This document shows, piece after piece, positions 1 through 7,318 of a stretch of 19,811 bases of DNA (positions within the stretch are counted from its first letter, which is position 1; each line of letters opens with the position of its first letter). Below the pieces are notes generated by a model. It made no database searches. It was not told the origin of the DNA and saw only the letters and a list, made by a program, of their open reading frames with translations. The position numbers and the translations under genes are program-made. The stretch is from positions 1-19,811 of the forward strand of contig JAFHCF010000276.1 of NCBI GenBank assembly GCA_048497495.1. Direction: 5' to 3'. The stretch comes from JAFHCF01 sp048497495 (lineage in GTDB: Bacteria; Pseudomonadota; Alphaproteobacteria; Rhizobiales; Ancalomicrobiaceae).

Positions 1-222
1 CCCCGGGGCGATGATCGGCACGCCGCCGACGACCAGCGGCGCGGCGACCGACGGCGCGAGATCGGCGCGCGTCACGCCCTGCGCCGGCGCCTCGGTCGTC
101 TGCGCCCCGTAGTCGCTGTTCGAGCAACCGGAGACGGCGAGGAGGAGGAGCAGGACCGGGAACGCGCGGCTTGCCGGGCGGATCCGATATTCTACGTTAA
201 TCTGCGTTGCCCGTTTCACCAC
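1..222 (-). CDS. Partial lipoprotein, N-terminal part only
   Basis: The minus-strand frame is open from two adjacent GTG codons (ends 222 and 219) to the window edge, about 73 codons. It encodes a basic N-terminus, a run VLLLLLAVSGC and then SNSDYGAQ. That is a lipoprotein signal peptide with lipobox VSGC, so the mature protein should start at the Cys near residue 32 and be lipid-anchored. Asn at +2 and Ser at +3 give no clear inner-membrane retention signal. After the Cys comes a Pro/Ala-rich segment. The rest of the gene lies outside the window, so no function can be given. The start is uncertain: there is no in-frame ATG and the n-region is unusually long (about 19 residues), so GTG is a guess. 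An AAGGA lies about 13 bases upstream of the first GTG. The gene diverges from phaC. Confidence 0.5.
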   Translation of the reverse strand, partial: MVKRATQINVEYRIRPASRAFPVLLLLLAVSGCSNSDYGAQTTEAPAQGVTRADLAPSVAAPLVVGGVPIIAPG

Positions 223-379
223 GACCTGCGAGCATTCCTTCTGAAGAAGATGTGCGATGATAGCGGTTCTCGGTGGTTTGTCACCGGACCCTCGTGTCGC
301 GCCTTTCGAGGCGGGCGACGAGGGGCAGGAGCCATGTCCGCGAGGATCGAGAGAATGCCGGCGAGGGAAAGAAACACTC

Positions 380-2185
380 ATGGCCGATTCCGACGGAAAC
401 TCGTTGCTGCGCTACATGGTCGAGGATCCGGAGGCCTTCGCGCAGAACCTCGCCAAGGCGATCGAGCAGGCCGGCAAGGCGGCGGCCGCCTATCTCAAGC
501 CGCGTGAGACCGGCGAGACCCCCGTCGACATGACCGCCGATCTGACCAACGTCACCAAGACCCTCGCCCATGTCGGCGAATATTGGCTGGCCGATCCCCA
601 GCGCACCATCGCCGCCCAGAACCGCCTCGTCGGCGGCTGGGTCGACCTGTGGGCGGCGACGATGAAGCGCATGGCCGGAGAGACCGTGGCGCCGGTCGCC
701 GAACCCGATCCACGCGACAAGCGTTTCCAGGATTCGGAGTGGAAAGACAATACCTTCTTCGATTTCATCAAGCAGTTCTACCTGATCACCTCACGCTGGG
801 CCGAGGATCTGGTCGAGGAGACCGGGGCGCTCGACGAGCACACCAAGGCCAAGGCCGACTTCTACGTCAAACAGATCACCGCGGCGCTCGCCCCGTCGAA
901 CTTCCTCCTCACCAATCCCGAACTGCTGCGCGAGACCATGACCTCCAACGGCGAGAATCTCGCCCGCGGCCTCAAGATGCTCGCCGAGGACATCGCCGCC
1001 GGTGGCGGCGATCTCAAGATCCGCCAATCGGACAACAGCCGCTTCGAGGTCGGCAGGAATCTGGCGACCACCCCCGGCAAAGTGATCTTCCAGAACGACG
1101 TCTGTCAGGTGATCCAATACGAACCGACAACGAAGGAAGTGCGCAAGCGCCCGCTGCTGATCGTGCCGCCGTGGATCAACAAGTTCTACATCCTCGACCT
1201 CAACCCGGAGAAGAGCTTCATCCGCTGGGCGGTCGGCGAGGGCAACACCGTCTTCGTCGTCTCCTGGGTCAACCCGGACGAGCGACAGGCGCAGAAGTCC
1301 TTCGAGCACTACATGAAGGAGGGCATCCTCACCGCCCTCGACGTGGTCGAGAAGGCGACCGGCGAGAGACAGGTCGACACCATCGGCTACTGCGTCGGCG
1401 GCACGCTGTTGTCGGTGACGCTGGCCTGGTGCGCCGCCACCGGTGACGACCGCATCGCCTCGGCGACCTTCTTCACTACCCAGGTCGACTTCAAATATGC
1501 AGGCGATCTCAAGATCTTCGCCGACGAGGAGCAGATCTCCCAGATCGAGGAGCGGATGCGCGCCAAGGGCTACCTCGAGGGCCGCACCATGTCGAACGCC
1601 TTCAACATGCTGCGCTCGAACGACCTGATCTGGCCCTATTTCATCAACAACTACCTGAAGGGCAAGGAGCCCTTCCCCTTCGATCTGCTCTATTGGAACT
1701 CCGACTCGACCCGCATGCCGGCGGCCAATCACAGCTATTATCTGCGCAATTGCTATCTCGAAAACAACCTCACCCAGGGCCGCATGGAACTGGGCGGGGT
1801 GAAGCTCGATCTCTCCAAGGTGAAGATCCCGATCTTCAATCTCGCCGCCCGCGAGGACCACATCGCCCCGGCGAAATCGGTGTTCGAAGGCTGCAAGTAC
1901 TTCGGCGGCGAGGTGCACTACGTGCTCGCCGGGTCCGGCCACATCGCCGGTGTGGTCAATCCGGCGGGCAAGCCCAAGTACCAGTTCTGGACGGGCGGCA
2001 GACCGGAAGGAAAGCTCGAGGACTGGATCGCCGGCGCGACCGAGACCCCCGGCACCTGGTGGCCGCACTGGCAGGCCTGGCTGACCTCGCTGGCGCCCGA
2101 GACGGTGAAGGCGCGCAAGCCCGGCGGCCGCAAGCTCAAAGCCATCGAGGACGCCCCCGGCTCCTACGTCCGCGTCAAGGCGTGA
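380..2185 (+). CDS. phaC: Class I poly(3-hydroxyalkanoate) polymerase (PHA synthase)
   Basis: PhaC polymerises (R)-3-hydroxyacyl-CoA into polyester storage granules in the cytoplasm. The 601-residue protein has the usual class I length. The nucleophile motif GYCVGG places the catalytic Cys at residue 338; the other triad members are Asp493 (in AREDHIAP) and His521 (in GSGHIAG). The Asp-to-His spacing of 28 equals that of Cupriavidus necator PhaC (D480/H508, from memory). The N-terminal PhaC domain precedes the alpha/beta-hydrolase core. I chose the ATG at 380 (MADSDGN) because a purine-rich GAGGGAAAG stands about 10 bases upstream. The same frame is open from an ATG at 257, but that would add 41 residues of Arg/Pro/Gly-rich sequence unlike the family N-terminus. 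No phaA, phaB, phaR or phasin gene is adjacent. It converges on bluB with 23 bases between the stop codons and no obvious terminator. Confidence 0.96.
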   Translation: MADSDGNSLLRYMVEDPEAFAQNLAKAIEQAGKAAAAYLKPRETGETPVDMTADLTNVTKTLAHVGEYWLADPQRTIAAQNRLVGGWVDLWAATMKRMAGETVAPVAEPDPRDKRFQDSEWKDNTFFDFIKQFYLITSRWAEDLVEETGALDEHTKAKADFYVKQITAALAPSNFLLTNPELLRETMTSNGENLARGLKMLAEDIAAGGGDLKIRQSDNSRFEVGRNLATTPGKVIFQNDVCQVIQYEPTTKEVRKRPLLIVPPWINKFYILDLNPEKSFIRWAVGEGNTVFVVSWVNPDERQAQKSFEHYMKEGILTALDVVEKATGERQVDTIGYCVGGTLLSVTLAWCAATGDDRIASATFFTTQVDFKYAGDLKIFADEEQISQIEERMRAKGYLEGRTMSNAFNMLRSNDLIWPYFINNYLKGKEPFPFDLLYWNSDSTRMPAANHSYYLRNCYLENNLTQGRMELGGVKLDLSKVKIPIFNLAAREDHIAPAKSVFEGCKYFGGEVHYVLAGSGHIAGVVNPAGKPKYQFWTGGRPEGKLEDWIAGATETPGTWWPHWQAWLTSLAPETVKARKPGGRKLKAIEDAPGSYVRVKA

Positions 2186-2208
2186 GCGCGCCGGCTCGCG
2201 ACCCGGCC

Positions 2209-2943
2209 CTACCCCCCTCGCCTCCCCCAACCGTCCTCGAAGATCAGATCGTCGAGGGCGAGGCGTGATCGCCAGCGACGTTGTTCGAGTTCGGGCGAGG
2301 AATGCAGCCTCTCCACTCGGCCGAGGCAGAGGTAGGCGACGATCTCGATCGCCTCGGGAATGGCGAGGATGGCGCGCAGCTCGGCCTTCTCGAGGATCGA
2401 CACCCAGCCGACTCCGATGCCTTCGGCTCGCGCCGCGAGCCACAGGTTCTGCACCGCGCAGACGCAGGAATAGAGATCCATCGCCGGATCGTGGGTGCGC
2501 CCGAGCACCACCGGCCCGCAGCGGTCGCGGTCGCAGGTGACCACCAGATGGAGCGGCGCCTCGCGCAGACCCTCGAGCTTGAGGGCGCGATAGCGTTCCC
2601 CCGCCTCGTCGGCGAAGAGGCCGGCGGCTTCGGCGTTGGCCGAGAGGAACGCCCCATGGACCCGCGCCCGCAGATCGAAATCGCGGACCAGGAGGAAGTT
2701 CCACGGTTGCATGAAGCCGACCGACGGCGCCCGGTGCGCCGCCTCGAGCAGGCGCCGCAGCACGTCGGGCGGAACGGGATCGGGCAGGAACTGGTCGCGG
2801 ACGTCGCGCCGGGTCTCGATCGCCCGGTAGACGGCGGCGCGGTCGGCATCGCCGAACGGCCCGACTTCGACGAATTGCAGATCGGCGGTGGACGACGGGG
2901 TCGGAGCCCCCTCCTCCCGCCCATGGGTCGGGTTGCGCGGCAT
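2209..2943 (-). CDS. bluB: 5,6-dimethylbenzimidazole synthase BluB
   Basis: BluB cleaves reduced FMN with O2 to make 5,6-dimethylbenzimidazole, the lower ligand of cobalamin. The 244-residue protein has a nitroreductase-like FMN fold with BluB signatures: TRRDVR (residues 44-49), FLPDPVPPDVL, AAHRAPSVGFMQPWNF (68-83), LGRTHDPAMDLYS and GIGVGWVSI. Asp47 and Ser182 match the catalytic Asp32 and Ser167 of Sinorhizobium meliloti BluB in context and in spacing (135 residues). About 25 residues at the N-terminus are extra and probably disordered. The ATG at 2943 is preceded by GAGGGGAAA at good spacing. That ribosome site can pair with sequence upstream (see the hairpin at 2950-2995), and a cobalamin riboswitch precedes it, so the gene should be shut down when B12 is plentiful. 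argC lies upstream on the same strand. Confidence 0.95.
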   Translation of the reverse strand: MPRNPTHGREEGAPTPSSTADLQFVEVGPFGDADRAAVYRAIETRRDVRDQFLPDPVPPDVLRRLLEAAHRAPSVGFMQPWNFLLVRDFDLRARVHGAFLSANAEAAGLFADEAGERYRALKLEGLREAPLHLVVTCDRDRCGPVVLGRTHDPAMDLYSCVCAVQNLWLAARAEGIGVGWVSILEKAELRAILAIPEAIEIVAYLCLGRVERLHSSPELEQRRWRSRLALDDLIFEDGWGRRGG

Positions 2944-2949
2944 CGACGT

Positions 2950-2995
2950 TTCCCCTCGTGCGCGACGCGGTCCCGCCGCCGTCCGCGCGGAGGAA
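2950..2995 (-). promoter_or_regulatory. Predicted ribosome-site-sequestering hairpin of the bluB leader
   Basis: On the minus strand the arm TTCCTCCGCGCGGACG (2995-2980) can pair with CGTCGCGCACGAGGGGAA (2967-2950), with small bulges and one G-T pair. The 3' arm contains the bluB Shine-Dalgarno GAGGGGAA, so folding would block ribosome entry. It lies directly between the riboswitch and the start codon, where the expression platform should be, and no U-tract follows. This points to translational control. Paired by hand; no folding energy was computed. Confidence 0.55.
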
Positions 2996-3000
2996 CCCAT

Positions 3001-3168
3001 GTCGTTCGGCCGGTCTCCCGACTGAGGATCGTCCCGGTTCGGCGCCTTCCGGGTTGCCCCGTGGCGTCGCGCGTGGCGCGGCCGAACCAGTCCCCCTTCA
3101 CGGTGTTGGGCACGTCGCGGACTTCCACCGCGTTCCCGATTCTCCCGCGGGCGCGGGCACCGAACGAC
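3001..3168 (-). ncRNA. Cobalamin (B12) riboswitch upstream of bluB
   Basis: Read on the minus strand, this 168-base leader has the conserved parts of the cobalamin riboswitch in order: GTCGTTCGGTGCC at the 5' end, GGGAACGCGGTGGAAGTCCG, a GCCAC-type core segment (CGCCACGGGGCAAC) and the B12 box AGTCGGGAGACCGGCCG (forward 3007-3023). The P1 stem closes perfectly over nine pairs: GTCGTTCGG (forward 3160-3168) with CCGAACGAC (forward 3001-3009). It ends 57 bases before the bluB start codon. Adenosylcobalamin binding normally represses the downstream gene, and a B12 riboswitch before bluB fits known B12 regulons. The promoter must lie upstream, in the 41 bases after argC or in the argC transcript; I see no clear one. 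Confidence 0.93.
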
Positions 3169-3209
3169 CTTCGGTGCCACACTCCGCCCGCCGCGACAAG
3201 TCGCCCCGA

Positions 3210-4253
3210 TCAGGGGAAGACGCCGACCGCCTCGAGGCCGAGGGTCTCGTCCCAGCCCATCATCACGTTCATGTTCTGGATCGCCTGCCCCGAGGCGCCC
3301 TTCACCAGATTGTCGATGACGCACATGACGATCGCCCGACCCGGCCGCCGATCGGCGAACACCGAGATGTAGGCCCGGTTGGAGCCGCGCACGTGGCGGG
3401 TCTGCGGCACCGTGCCGAGGGGCAGCACATGGACGAAGGGCTCGCCGGCGAAGCGCGTCGCCAGGATCTCGGAGATCGACTGAGGCGTGTGGTCGCCGGT
3501 GAGCTTGACGTAGCAGGTCGCCAGCATGCCCCGGTTCATCGGCACCAGATGCGGGGTGAAGGAGGCGACCACCGGCCGGCCGGCGGCGCGGGAGAAGCCC
3601 TCCTCGAGCTCCGCCATGTGGCGATGATGGCCGACGCCATAGGCGTGGAAGCCTTCCGACACTTCGGTGAAGAGGTTCGATTCCTTCAACGACCGCCCCG
3701 CCCCGGTCACCCCCGACTTGGCGTCGATGACGATCTCGTCCGGATCGATGGCGCCGGCCTCGAGCAGCGGGATCACCGGCAACTGCGAGCACGTCGTGTA
3801 GCAGCCCGGATTGGCGACGAGCCGCGCCTTGGCGACGGCGTCCCGCGCGAACTCGGTGATGCCGTAGACCGCCTCGGCCTGCAGTTCCAGCGCCTGATGG
3901 GGATGGCCGTACCAGTATTCGTAGGCGGCCGGATCCGACAGGCGGAAATCGGCGGAGAGATCGACGATCTTGATCCGCGCCGGCACCGTCTTCAGCACCT
4001 CCTGCGTGGTGGCGTGCGGCAGGGCGCAGAACACCAGATCGATGCCGGCCCAATCGACCTCGGCGATGGTGATCAGGCGCGGCAGGTCGACGCCGAAGAA
4101 CTGCGGAAAGGCCTCGGCGATCGTCGACCCGGCCTTGCGGTCGGCGGTCAGCGCCGCGATCCGCACATGCCGGTGATTGAGCAGGAAGCGCAGCAACTCG
4201 GCGCCGGTATAGCCGGAGGCACCCAGGATGGCGACATTGATCTCGGCGGACAT
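3210..4253 (-). CDS. argC: N-acetyl-gamma-glutamyl-phosphate reductase
   Basis: ArgC catalyses the third step of arginine synthesis, the NADPH-dependent reduction of N-acetylglutamyl-5-phosphate to the semialdehyde, in the cytoplasm. The 347-residue protein is of the usual length. It begins with a Rossmann segment, VAILGASGYTGAELLR, with the dinucleotide loop GASGYTG at residues 11-17. The catalytic Cys151 sits in NPGCYTT, and the C-terminal signatures VPMNRGML and NMNVMMGW follow. The ATG at 4253 has AAGGA upstream at suitable spacing. Bases 4254-4656 upstream have no gene, so its promoter should be there. bluB follows on the same strand but has its own riboswitch leader. No other arg genes are nearby; the ureohydrolase upstream handles arginine-derived guanidino compounds, which may be only coincidence. 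Confidence 0.96.
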   Translation of the reverse strand: MSAEINVAILGASGYTGAELLRFLLNHRHVRIAALTADRKAGSTIAEAFPQFFGVDLPRLITIAEVDWAGIDLVFCALPHATTQEVLKTVPARIKIVDLSADFRLSDPAAYEYWYGHPHQALELQAEAVYGITEFARDAVAKARLVANPGCYTTCSQLPVIPLLEAGAIDPDEIVIDAKSGVTGAGRSLKESNLFTEVSEGFHAYGVGHHRHMAELEEGFSRAAGRPVVASFTPHLVPMNRGMLATCYVKLTGDHTPQSISEILATRFAGEPFVHVLPLGTVPQTRHVRGSNRAYISVFADRRPGRAIVMCVIDNLVKGASGQAIQNMNVMMGWDETLGLEAVGVFP

Positions 4254-4345
4254 GGTCTCGATCCTTCGCGAGGAATTTCGGGAGGTCTATGACGGATTTC
4301 GGCGACGAGGGGAAGACGGAAGCGTGGGGCGCGGGGCGGCGGTCG

Positions 4346-4374
4346 CCTCCACGGGGTGCCTTCCCCCGTGGGGG
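4346..4374. repeat. GC-rich hairpin in the argC leader
   Basis: CCACGGGG (4349-4356) pairs perfectly with CCCCGTGG (4364-4371) over a 7-base loop. The stem extends outward a few more pairs with one mismatch. There is no T-run on either side, so it is not a classical intrinsic terminator. It may be a processing or attenuation structure in the argC 5' leader, or end readthrough from the gene upstream. Confidence 0.45.
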
Positions 4375-4380
4375 GCGTCC

Positions 4381-4570
4381 GCGCAATTCGACAGAGTCTT
4401 CTCGGTATCCTCGGTGCGCGATGGTTCGAGGCTCGCATTGCTCGCACCTCACCATGAGGCGTTTGTGATTGGGGCAAGCAAAACAAGCGCTTCATGGTGA
4501 GGAGCCCCGCAGAGCGGGGCCTCGAAACCATCGCGCACCGAGGTCGACGAGAAATCCCTGCGAATTGCGC
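4381..4570. repeat. 190-bp imperfect palindromic intergenic element
   Basis: The ends are perfect inverted copies, GCGCAATTCG (4381-4390) and CGAATTGCGC (4561-4570). Inside, the 24-base arm at 4409-4432 matches the reverse complement of 4519-4543 with one extra base. A third pair of arms lies at 4447-4459 and 4490-4502 (CCTCACCATGA type), around a 30-base core. A side hairpin, GCCCCGC-AGA-GCGGGGC, sits at 4504-4520. The sequence between 4390 and 4409 is only loosely matched. There is no coding capacity. The GTGAGGAGCCCCGCAGAGCGG-like core resembles repeats scattered between genes in Hyphomicrobiales (from memory). It could be a miniature non-autonomous element or a structured RNA repeat. Confidence 0.75.
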
Positions 4571-4656
4571 AAGAGGTCTACTCGTGTGGAAGGGACACAG
4601 AGGGGGGCTTCGGCGGCGCGATCGAGTGAGACCCTTCGCCACCCCCGCGCGCGGCC

Positions 4657-5643
4657 TCACCCGCGTCGTCGCTTCTCCGCGAGCAACCCGAGCCAAGTCT
4701 GCGCCACCGCCGCGCCGGCGATCGCGGTCAAGTCGGCGTGGTCGTAAGGCGGCGCCACCTCGACCACGTCGCCGCCGACGAAGTCGAGCCGGCCGAGGTC
4801 GCGCAGGATCGCCAGCGCCTCGCGCGAGGTCAACCCGCCGGCGACCGGCGTGCCGGTGCCCGGCGCGAAGGCCGGATCGAGGCAGTCGATGTCGAAGGTG
4901 AGATAGGCCTTGGCCTCCCCCACCCGCGCGTAGATCCGCTCGATCACCTTGCGGATGCCGTCGATCTCGAGCTCGAAGCCCCAGACGATCTCGAGCCCGC
5001 AGTCGCGCGGCGCATGCGTCCGGATGCCGATCTGGATCGAACGGTGCGGGTCGATGACGCCGGCCTCGACCCCACGCCGGACGAAGGCGCCGTGATCGGT
5101 CCAATGGCCCGGCCCCGCCGCGCCCTCCTCGCCCCAGGTGTCCTGGTGGGCGTCGAAATGGACGATGGCGAGCGGCCCGTGGATCGCGGCATGGGCCTCG
5201 AGCAGCGGAAAGGTCACCGAATGATCGCCGCCGAGCGCGAACAGCTTGGCGCCGGAGGCGAGAATGTCGCAGGCCTGCGCATGGATACAGTCGTGCGCCT
5301 CCCAGGGGCGCGCGTAGTCCCACGACACGTCGCCCCAATCGACCACCTTGAGGTACTCGAACGGGTCCATGTGGAAGGGATACTGCGGATCGCCGTCGAG
5401 GATGGCGGAAGCCCGCCGGATCGCCTGCGGCCCGAAGCGCGAGCCGGGCCGATTGGACACCGAGGCATCGAACGGCACGCCGAGGATGGCGACGTCGACG
5501 CCCGCGAGATCGCGCGAATAACGCCGCCGCATGAACGACAGCGCCCCGCCATAGGTCGGCTCGCCGGCGCCGCCCGAGAGCGGCCCGAAGACCGCATTGT
5601 CGGTCGGACGGGGGCGAAGGGGGTCGTCGGTGCCTTGGGCCAT
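4657..5643 (-). CDS. speB: Agmatinase/guanidino-acid ureohydrolase family protein
   Basis: Ureohydrolases of this family use two Mn2+ ions to split urea from a guanidino group, most often agmatine to putrescine. The 328-residue protein carries the full metal set: GGDHSVTFP (His141), HFDAHQDTW (Asp164, His166, Asp168) and TFDIDCLDPAFAPGTGTP (Asp251, Asp253). Length fits the family. The ATG at 5643 (MAQGTDD) is chosen because a purine-rich GGGAA lies close upstream. The fold is certain; the substrate is not, since 4-guanidinobutyrase and 3-guanidinopropionase share these motifs. No agmatine-producing or guanidinobutyrate gene is adjacent, so the gene symbol is provisional. The gene diverges from the SH3-like gene across 180 bases. 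A 190-bp palindrome lies downstream. Confidence 0.87.
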   Translation of the reverse strand: MAQGTDDPLRPRPTDNAVFGPLSGGAGEPTYGGALSFMRRRYSRDLAGVDVAILGVPFDASVSNRPGSRFGPQAIRRASAILDGDPQYPFHMDPFEYLKVVDWGDVSWDYARPWEAHDCIHAQACDILASGAKLFALGGDHSVTFPLLEAHAAIHGPLAIVHFDAHQDTWGEEGAAGPGHWTDHGAFVRRGVEAGVIDPHRSIQIGIRTHAPRDCGLEIVWGFELEIDGIRKVIERIYARVGEAKAYLTFDIDCLDPAFAPGTGTPVAGGLTSREALAILRDLGRLDFVGGDVVEVAPPYDHADLTAIAGAAVAQTWLGLLAEKRRRG

Positions 5644-5823
5644 CGTGGTTCCCGTTCGTGAGCTCTCGCGGTCCGGCGAGAAGATAGCCCGCCGATCGCC
5701 CCGAACCAACCGCTCTTCACCTCTCCTGGACGCCCACCTCGCCTCCGGCGTAACATCCACCTCGCAGTCGATCCCGAGCCGGCCCGGCTCCCCTCCCCGA
5801 CCGCCTGTTCCTGGGAGATCGAG

Positions 5824-6144
5824 ATGAAGATCCCGACGTTCGCCCTCGCTCTCGCCTCCATCCTCGCCATCGGCGGCCCGCTCGCGGCCGCCCTCGCCAC
5901 ACCGGTGGCGGCGCAATCCGCCCGCGTCTGCGTCGTCGCCGACCCGACCGGCACCCTGCTCAACGTCCGCGACACGCCCAACGGCGCCGTCGTCGGTCAG
6001 ATCGCCAACGGCGCCTGGGTGCGGGCCACCGATCGGATGACGTCGCGCGGCAAGCCCTGGGTCTTCATCCACGACTCGGACATGAACGGCACCCTCGGCG
6101 ATCCGCTCGGCTGGGTCTTCGCCGATTTCGTGAAGTGCCGCTGA
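5824..6144 (+). CDS. Small secreted SH3-like (SH3b) domain protein
   Basis: The 106-residue product starts with a Sec signal peptide: Lys2, a hydrophobic stretch over residues 6-25, then TPVAAQ with probable cleavage after Ala30. The mature part, about 75 residues, reads as one bacterial SH3 domain: LLNVRDTPNGAVVGQIANG (typical of SH3b), then GKPWVFIH and GWVFADFVKCR. Cys36 and Cys105 lie at the two ends of the mature domain and could form a disulfide in the periplasm. Such domains usually bind peptidoglycan or act as protein modules, but a single domain with no catalytic partner says little more. The ATG at 5824 has GGGAGATCG just upstream. A strong hairpin terminator follows at 6182-6209. 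Confidence 0.82.
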   Translation: MKIPTFALALASILAIGGPLAAALATPVAAQSARVCVVADPTGTLLNVRDTPNGAVVGQIANGAWVRATDRMTSRGKPWVFIHDSDMNGTLGDPLGWVFADFVKCR

Positions 6145-6181
6145 GCCGCGCTCCGCGCCGCGACGATCCCTCCGACAACGA

Positions 6182-6209
6182 AAAGGGCGGACCTCGCGGC
6201 CCGCCCTTT
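6182..6209. terminator. Bidirectional terminator between the SH3-like gene and rpsI
   Basis: AAAGGGCGG (6182-6190) pairs perfectly with CCGCCCTTT (6201-6209) over a 10-base loop. The stem ends in T-runs on both strands, and it lies between the converging stop codons at 6144 and 6236, so it can serve both genes. Confidence 0.8.
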
Positions 6210-6235
6210 CGTAATTCGGCTCTGCCTTCGCGCGA

Positions 6236-6721
6236 TCAGCGCTTGGAGAACTGGAAGCTGCGGCGGGCCTTGCGGCGGCCGTACTTCTTGCGCTCGACGA
6301 CGCGGCTGTCGCGGGTGAGGAAGCCGTAGGGCTTCAGGACGCCACGCAGTTCCGGCTCGAAATAGGTGAGCGCCTTGGAGATGCCGTGGCGCAGCGCGCC
6401 GGCCTGACCCGACAGACCACCACCCTCACAGGTGGCGACGATGTCGAACTGGCCGTCGCGGGCGGCGGCGAGGATCGGCTGGAGGATCAGCATCTGCAGC
6501 ACCGGACGGGCGAAGTAGGTGCTGAAGTCCTTGCCGTCGACGGTGATCTTGCCGGTGCCGCGCTGGAGCCACACGCGGGCGACCGCGTTCTTGCGCTTGC
6601 CGGTGGCATAGGCGCGGCCCAGGGCGTCGACCTTGCGGACGTGCACGGGGGCTTCCGGCTGGACGCCCTTGGTGGCACCGACGGCGGCGCCGAGTTCTTC
6701 GAAGGACTGAATTTCGGCCAT
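6236..6721 (-). CDS. rpsI: 30S ribosomal protein S9
   Basis: S9 binds 16S rRNA in the head of the small ribosomal subunit, and its C-terminal tail reaches the P-site tRNA. The 161-residue protein has the family core AYATGKRKNAVARVWLQRG, GKITVDGKDFSTYF, GGGLSGQAGALRHGISKAL, and the basic tail ERKKYGRRKARRSFQFSKR. About 30 residues before the core are extra, as in other alphaproteobacteria. The ATG at 6721 is only two bases after the rplM stop codon, so the two are translationally linked in the usual L13-S9 operon. Transcription should come from the promoter at 7290-7318 and end at 6182-6209. Confidence 0.98.
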   Translation of the reverse strand: MAEIQSFEELGAAVGATKGVQPEAPVHVRKVDALGRAYATGKRKNAVARVWLQRGTGKITVDGKDFSTYFARPVLQMLILQPILAAARDGQFDIVATCEGGGLSGQAGALRHGISKALTYFEPELRGVLKPYGFLTRDSRVVERKKYGRRKARRSFQFSKR

Positions 6722-6723
6722 GC

Positions 6724-7185
6724 TCAGACCCTCGCGTTCTTGCGGTTGAGAGCCGCGACGTCGAGCGTCACCGGCTGCTGGGCCTCGTGCGGATGGGAGG
6801 CGCCGGCATAGATCTTGAGGTGGGTGAGCTGCTGGCGCGCCAGCGGCCCACGCGGCAGCATGCGCTGAACCGCCTTCTCGAGGATGCGCTCGGGGAAGCG
6901 GCCCTCGATGATCTTGCGCGCGGTGCGCTCCTTGATGCCACCCGGATAGCCGGTGTGCCAATAATAGATCTTGTCGTCCACCTTGTTGCCGGTGAACACC
7001 ACCTTGTCGGCGTTGATCACGATGATGTTGTCACCGAGATCGACGTGCGGCGTGAAGGTCGGCAGGTGCTTGCCACGCAGGCGCATGGCGATCAGCGAAG
7101 CGAGGCGGCCGACGACGAGCCCTTGCGCGTCGATGAGCACCCACTTCTTTTCGACCTCCGCCGGCTTGGCCGAATAAGTCTTCAT
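6724..7185 (-). CDS. rplM: 50S ribosomal protein L13
   Basis: L13 is an early-assembly 23S rRNA-binding protein of the large subunit. The 153-residue sequence is a full-length match: MKTYSAKPAEVEKKWVLIDA, GLVVGRLASLIAMRLRGKH, YYWHTGYPGGIKERT, and RMLPRGPLARQQLTHLKIYAG. The ATG at 7185 follows GAGGACGAAG. It is the first gene of the rplM-rpsI operon, with a leader of about 97 bases from the predicted promoter. In E. coli L13 represses its own operon through the mRNA leader; whether that happens here is unknown, although the leader does contain a small hairpin (7259-7279). Confidence 0.98.
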   Translation of the reverse strand: MKTYSAKPAEVEKKWVLIDAQGLVVGRLASLIAMRLRGKHLPTFTPHVDLGDNIIVINADKVVFTGNKVDDKIYYWHTGYPGGIKERTARKIIEGRFPERILEKAVQRMLPRGPLARQQLTHLKIYAGASHPHEAQQPVTLDVAALNRKNARV

Positions 7186-7258
7186 GTCTTCGTCCTCGTG
7201 CCGGTCGATTTCACTCTTGCATCGGCCGCTTGGAGGCGAACGACACAGGAAACGACAC

Positions 7259-7279
7259 GACGGCCCTGTGGCCGCCGTC
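7259..7279 (-). other. Small hairpin in the rplM-rpsI mRNA leader
   Basis: GACGGC (7259-7264) can pair with GCCGTC (7274-7279). It lies near the start of the predicted rplM transcript. Next to it AACGACAC occurs twice, 12 bases apart (about 7239 and 7251). It could contribute to ribosomal-protein feedback, but I have no further support. Confidence 0.3.
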
Positions 7280-7289
7280 TTCGCGGGTG

Positions 7290-7318
7290 GTGATACGTGA
7301 GGCGAAAGACCCTGTCAA
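7290..7318 (-). promoter_or_regulatory. Sigma70-type promoter of the rplM-rpsI operon
   Basis: On the minus strand a perfect -35 box TTGACA (forward 7313-7318) is followed after exactly 17 bases by TATCAC (forward 7290-7295, 4 of 6 to TATAAT). The predicted start is near 7283, giving a 5' leader of about 97 bases before rplM. It is the best consensus promoter in the window, as expected for ribosomal protein genes. Confidence 0.75.

Larger units (their letters stand above)
4254..4656. other. Gene-free stretch between the ureohydrolase gene and argC
   Basis: Neither strand has a convincing gene across these 403 bases. They hold the argC leader and presumed promoter, a GC-rich hairpin (4346-4374) and a 190-bp imperfect palindrome (4381-4570). 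The section 4571-4656, just after the ureohydrolase stop codon on the minus strand, shows no clear intrinsic terminator. Confidence 0.7.

Noticed and set aside
257..379. A 41-residue N-terminal extension of PhaC
   Set aside because: No ribosome site is evident at 257, and the added text does not resemble PhaC; the ATG at 380 is better placed.
791..2704. A 637-codon minus-strand open frame across phaC and bluB
   Set aside because: It spans two real genes out of frame, has a composition typical of a shadow frame, and carries no motif.
3211..4292. Plus-strand open frame covering argC
   Set aside because: Antisense to argC, whose catalytic Cys151 and Rossmann loop are in place on the other strand.
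2209..4455. A single 748-codon minus-strand frame ending as BluB
   Set aside because: Only the last 244 codons are BluB. The part before is out-of-frame argC and the riboswitch, so this is not a fusion protein.
4381..4570. Insertion sequence with terminal inverted repeats
   Set aside because: It is too short for a transposase and has no coding frame; I keep it only as a palindromic repeat or possible miniature element.
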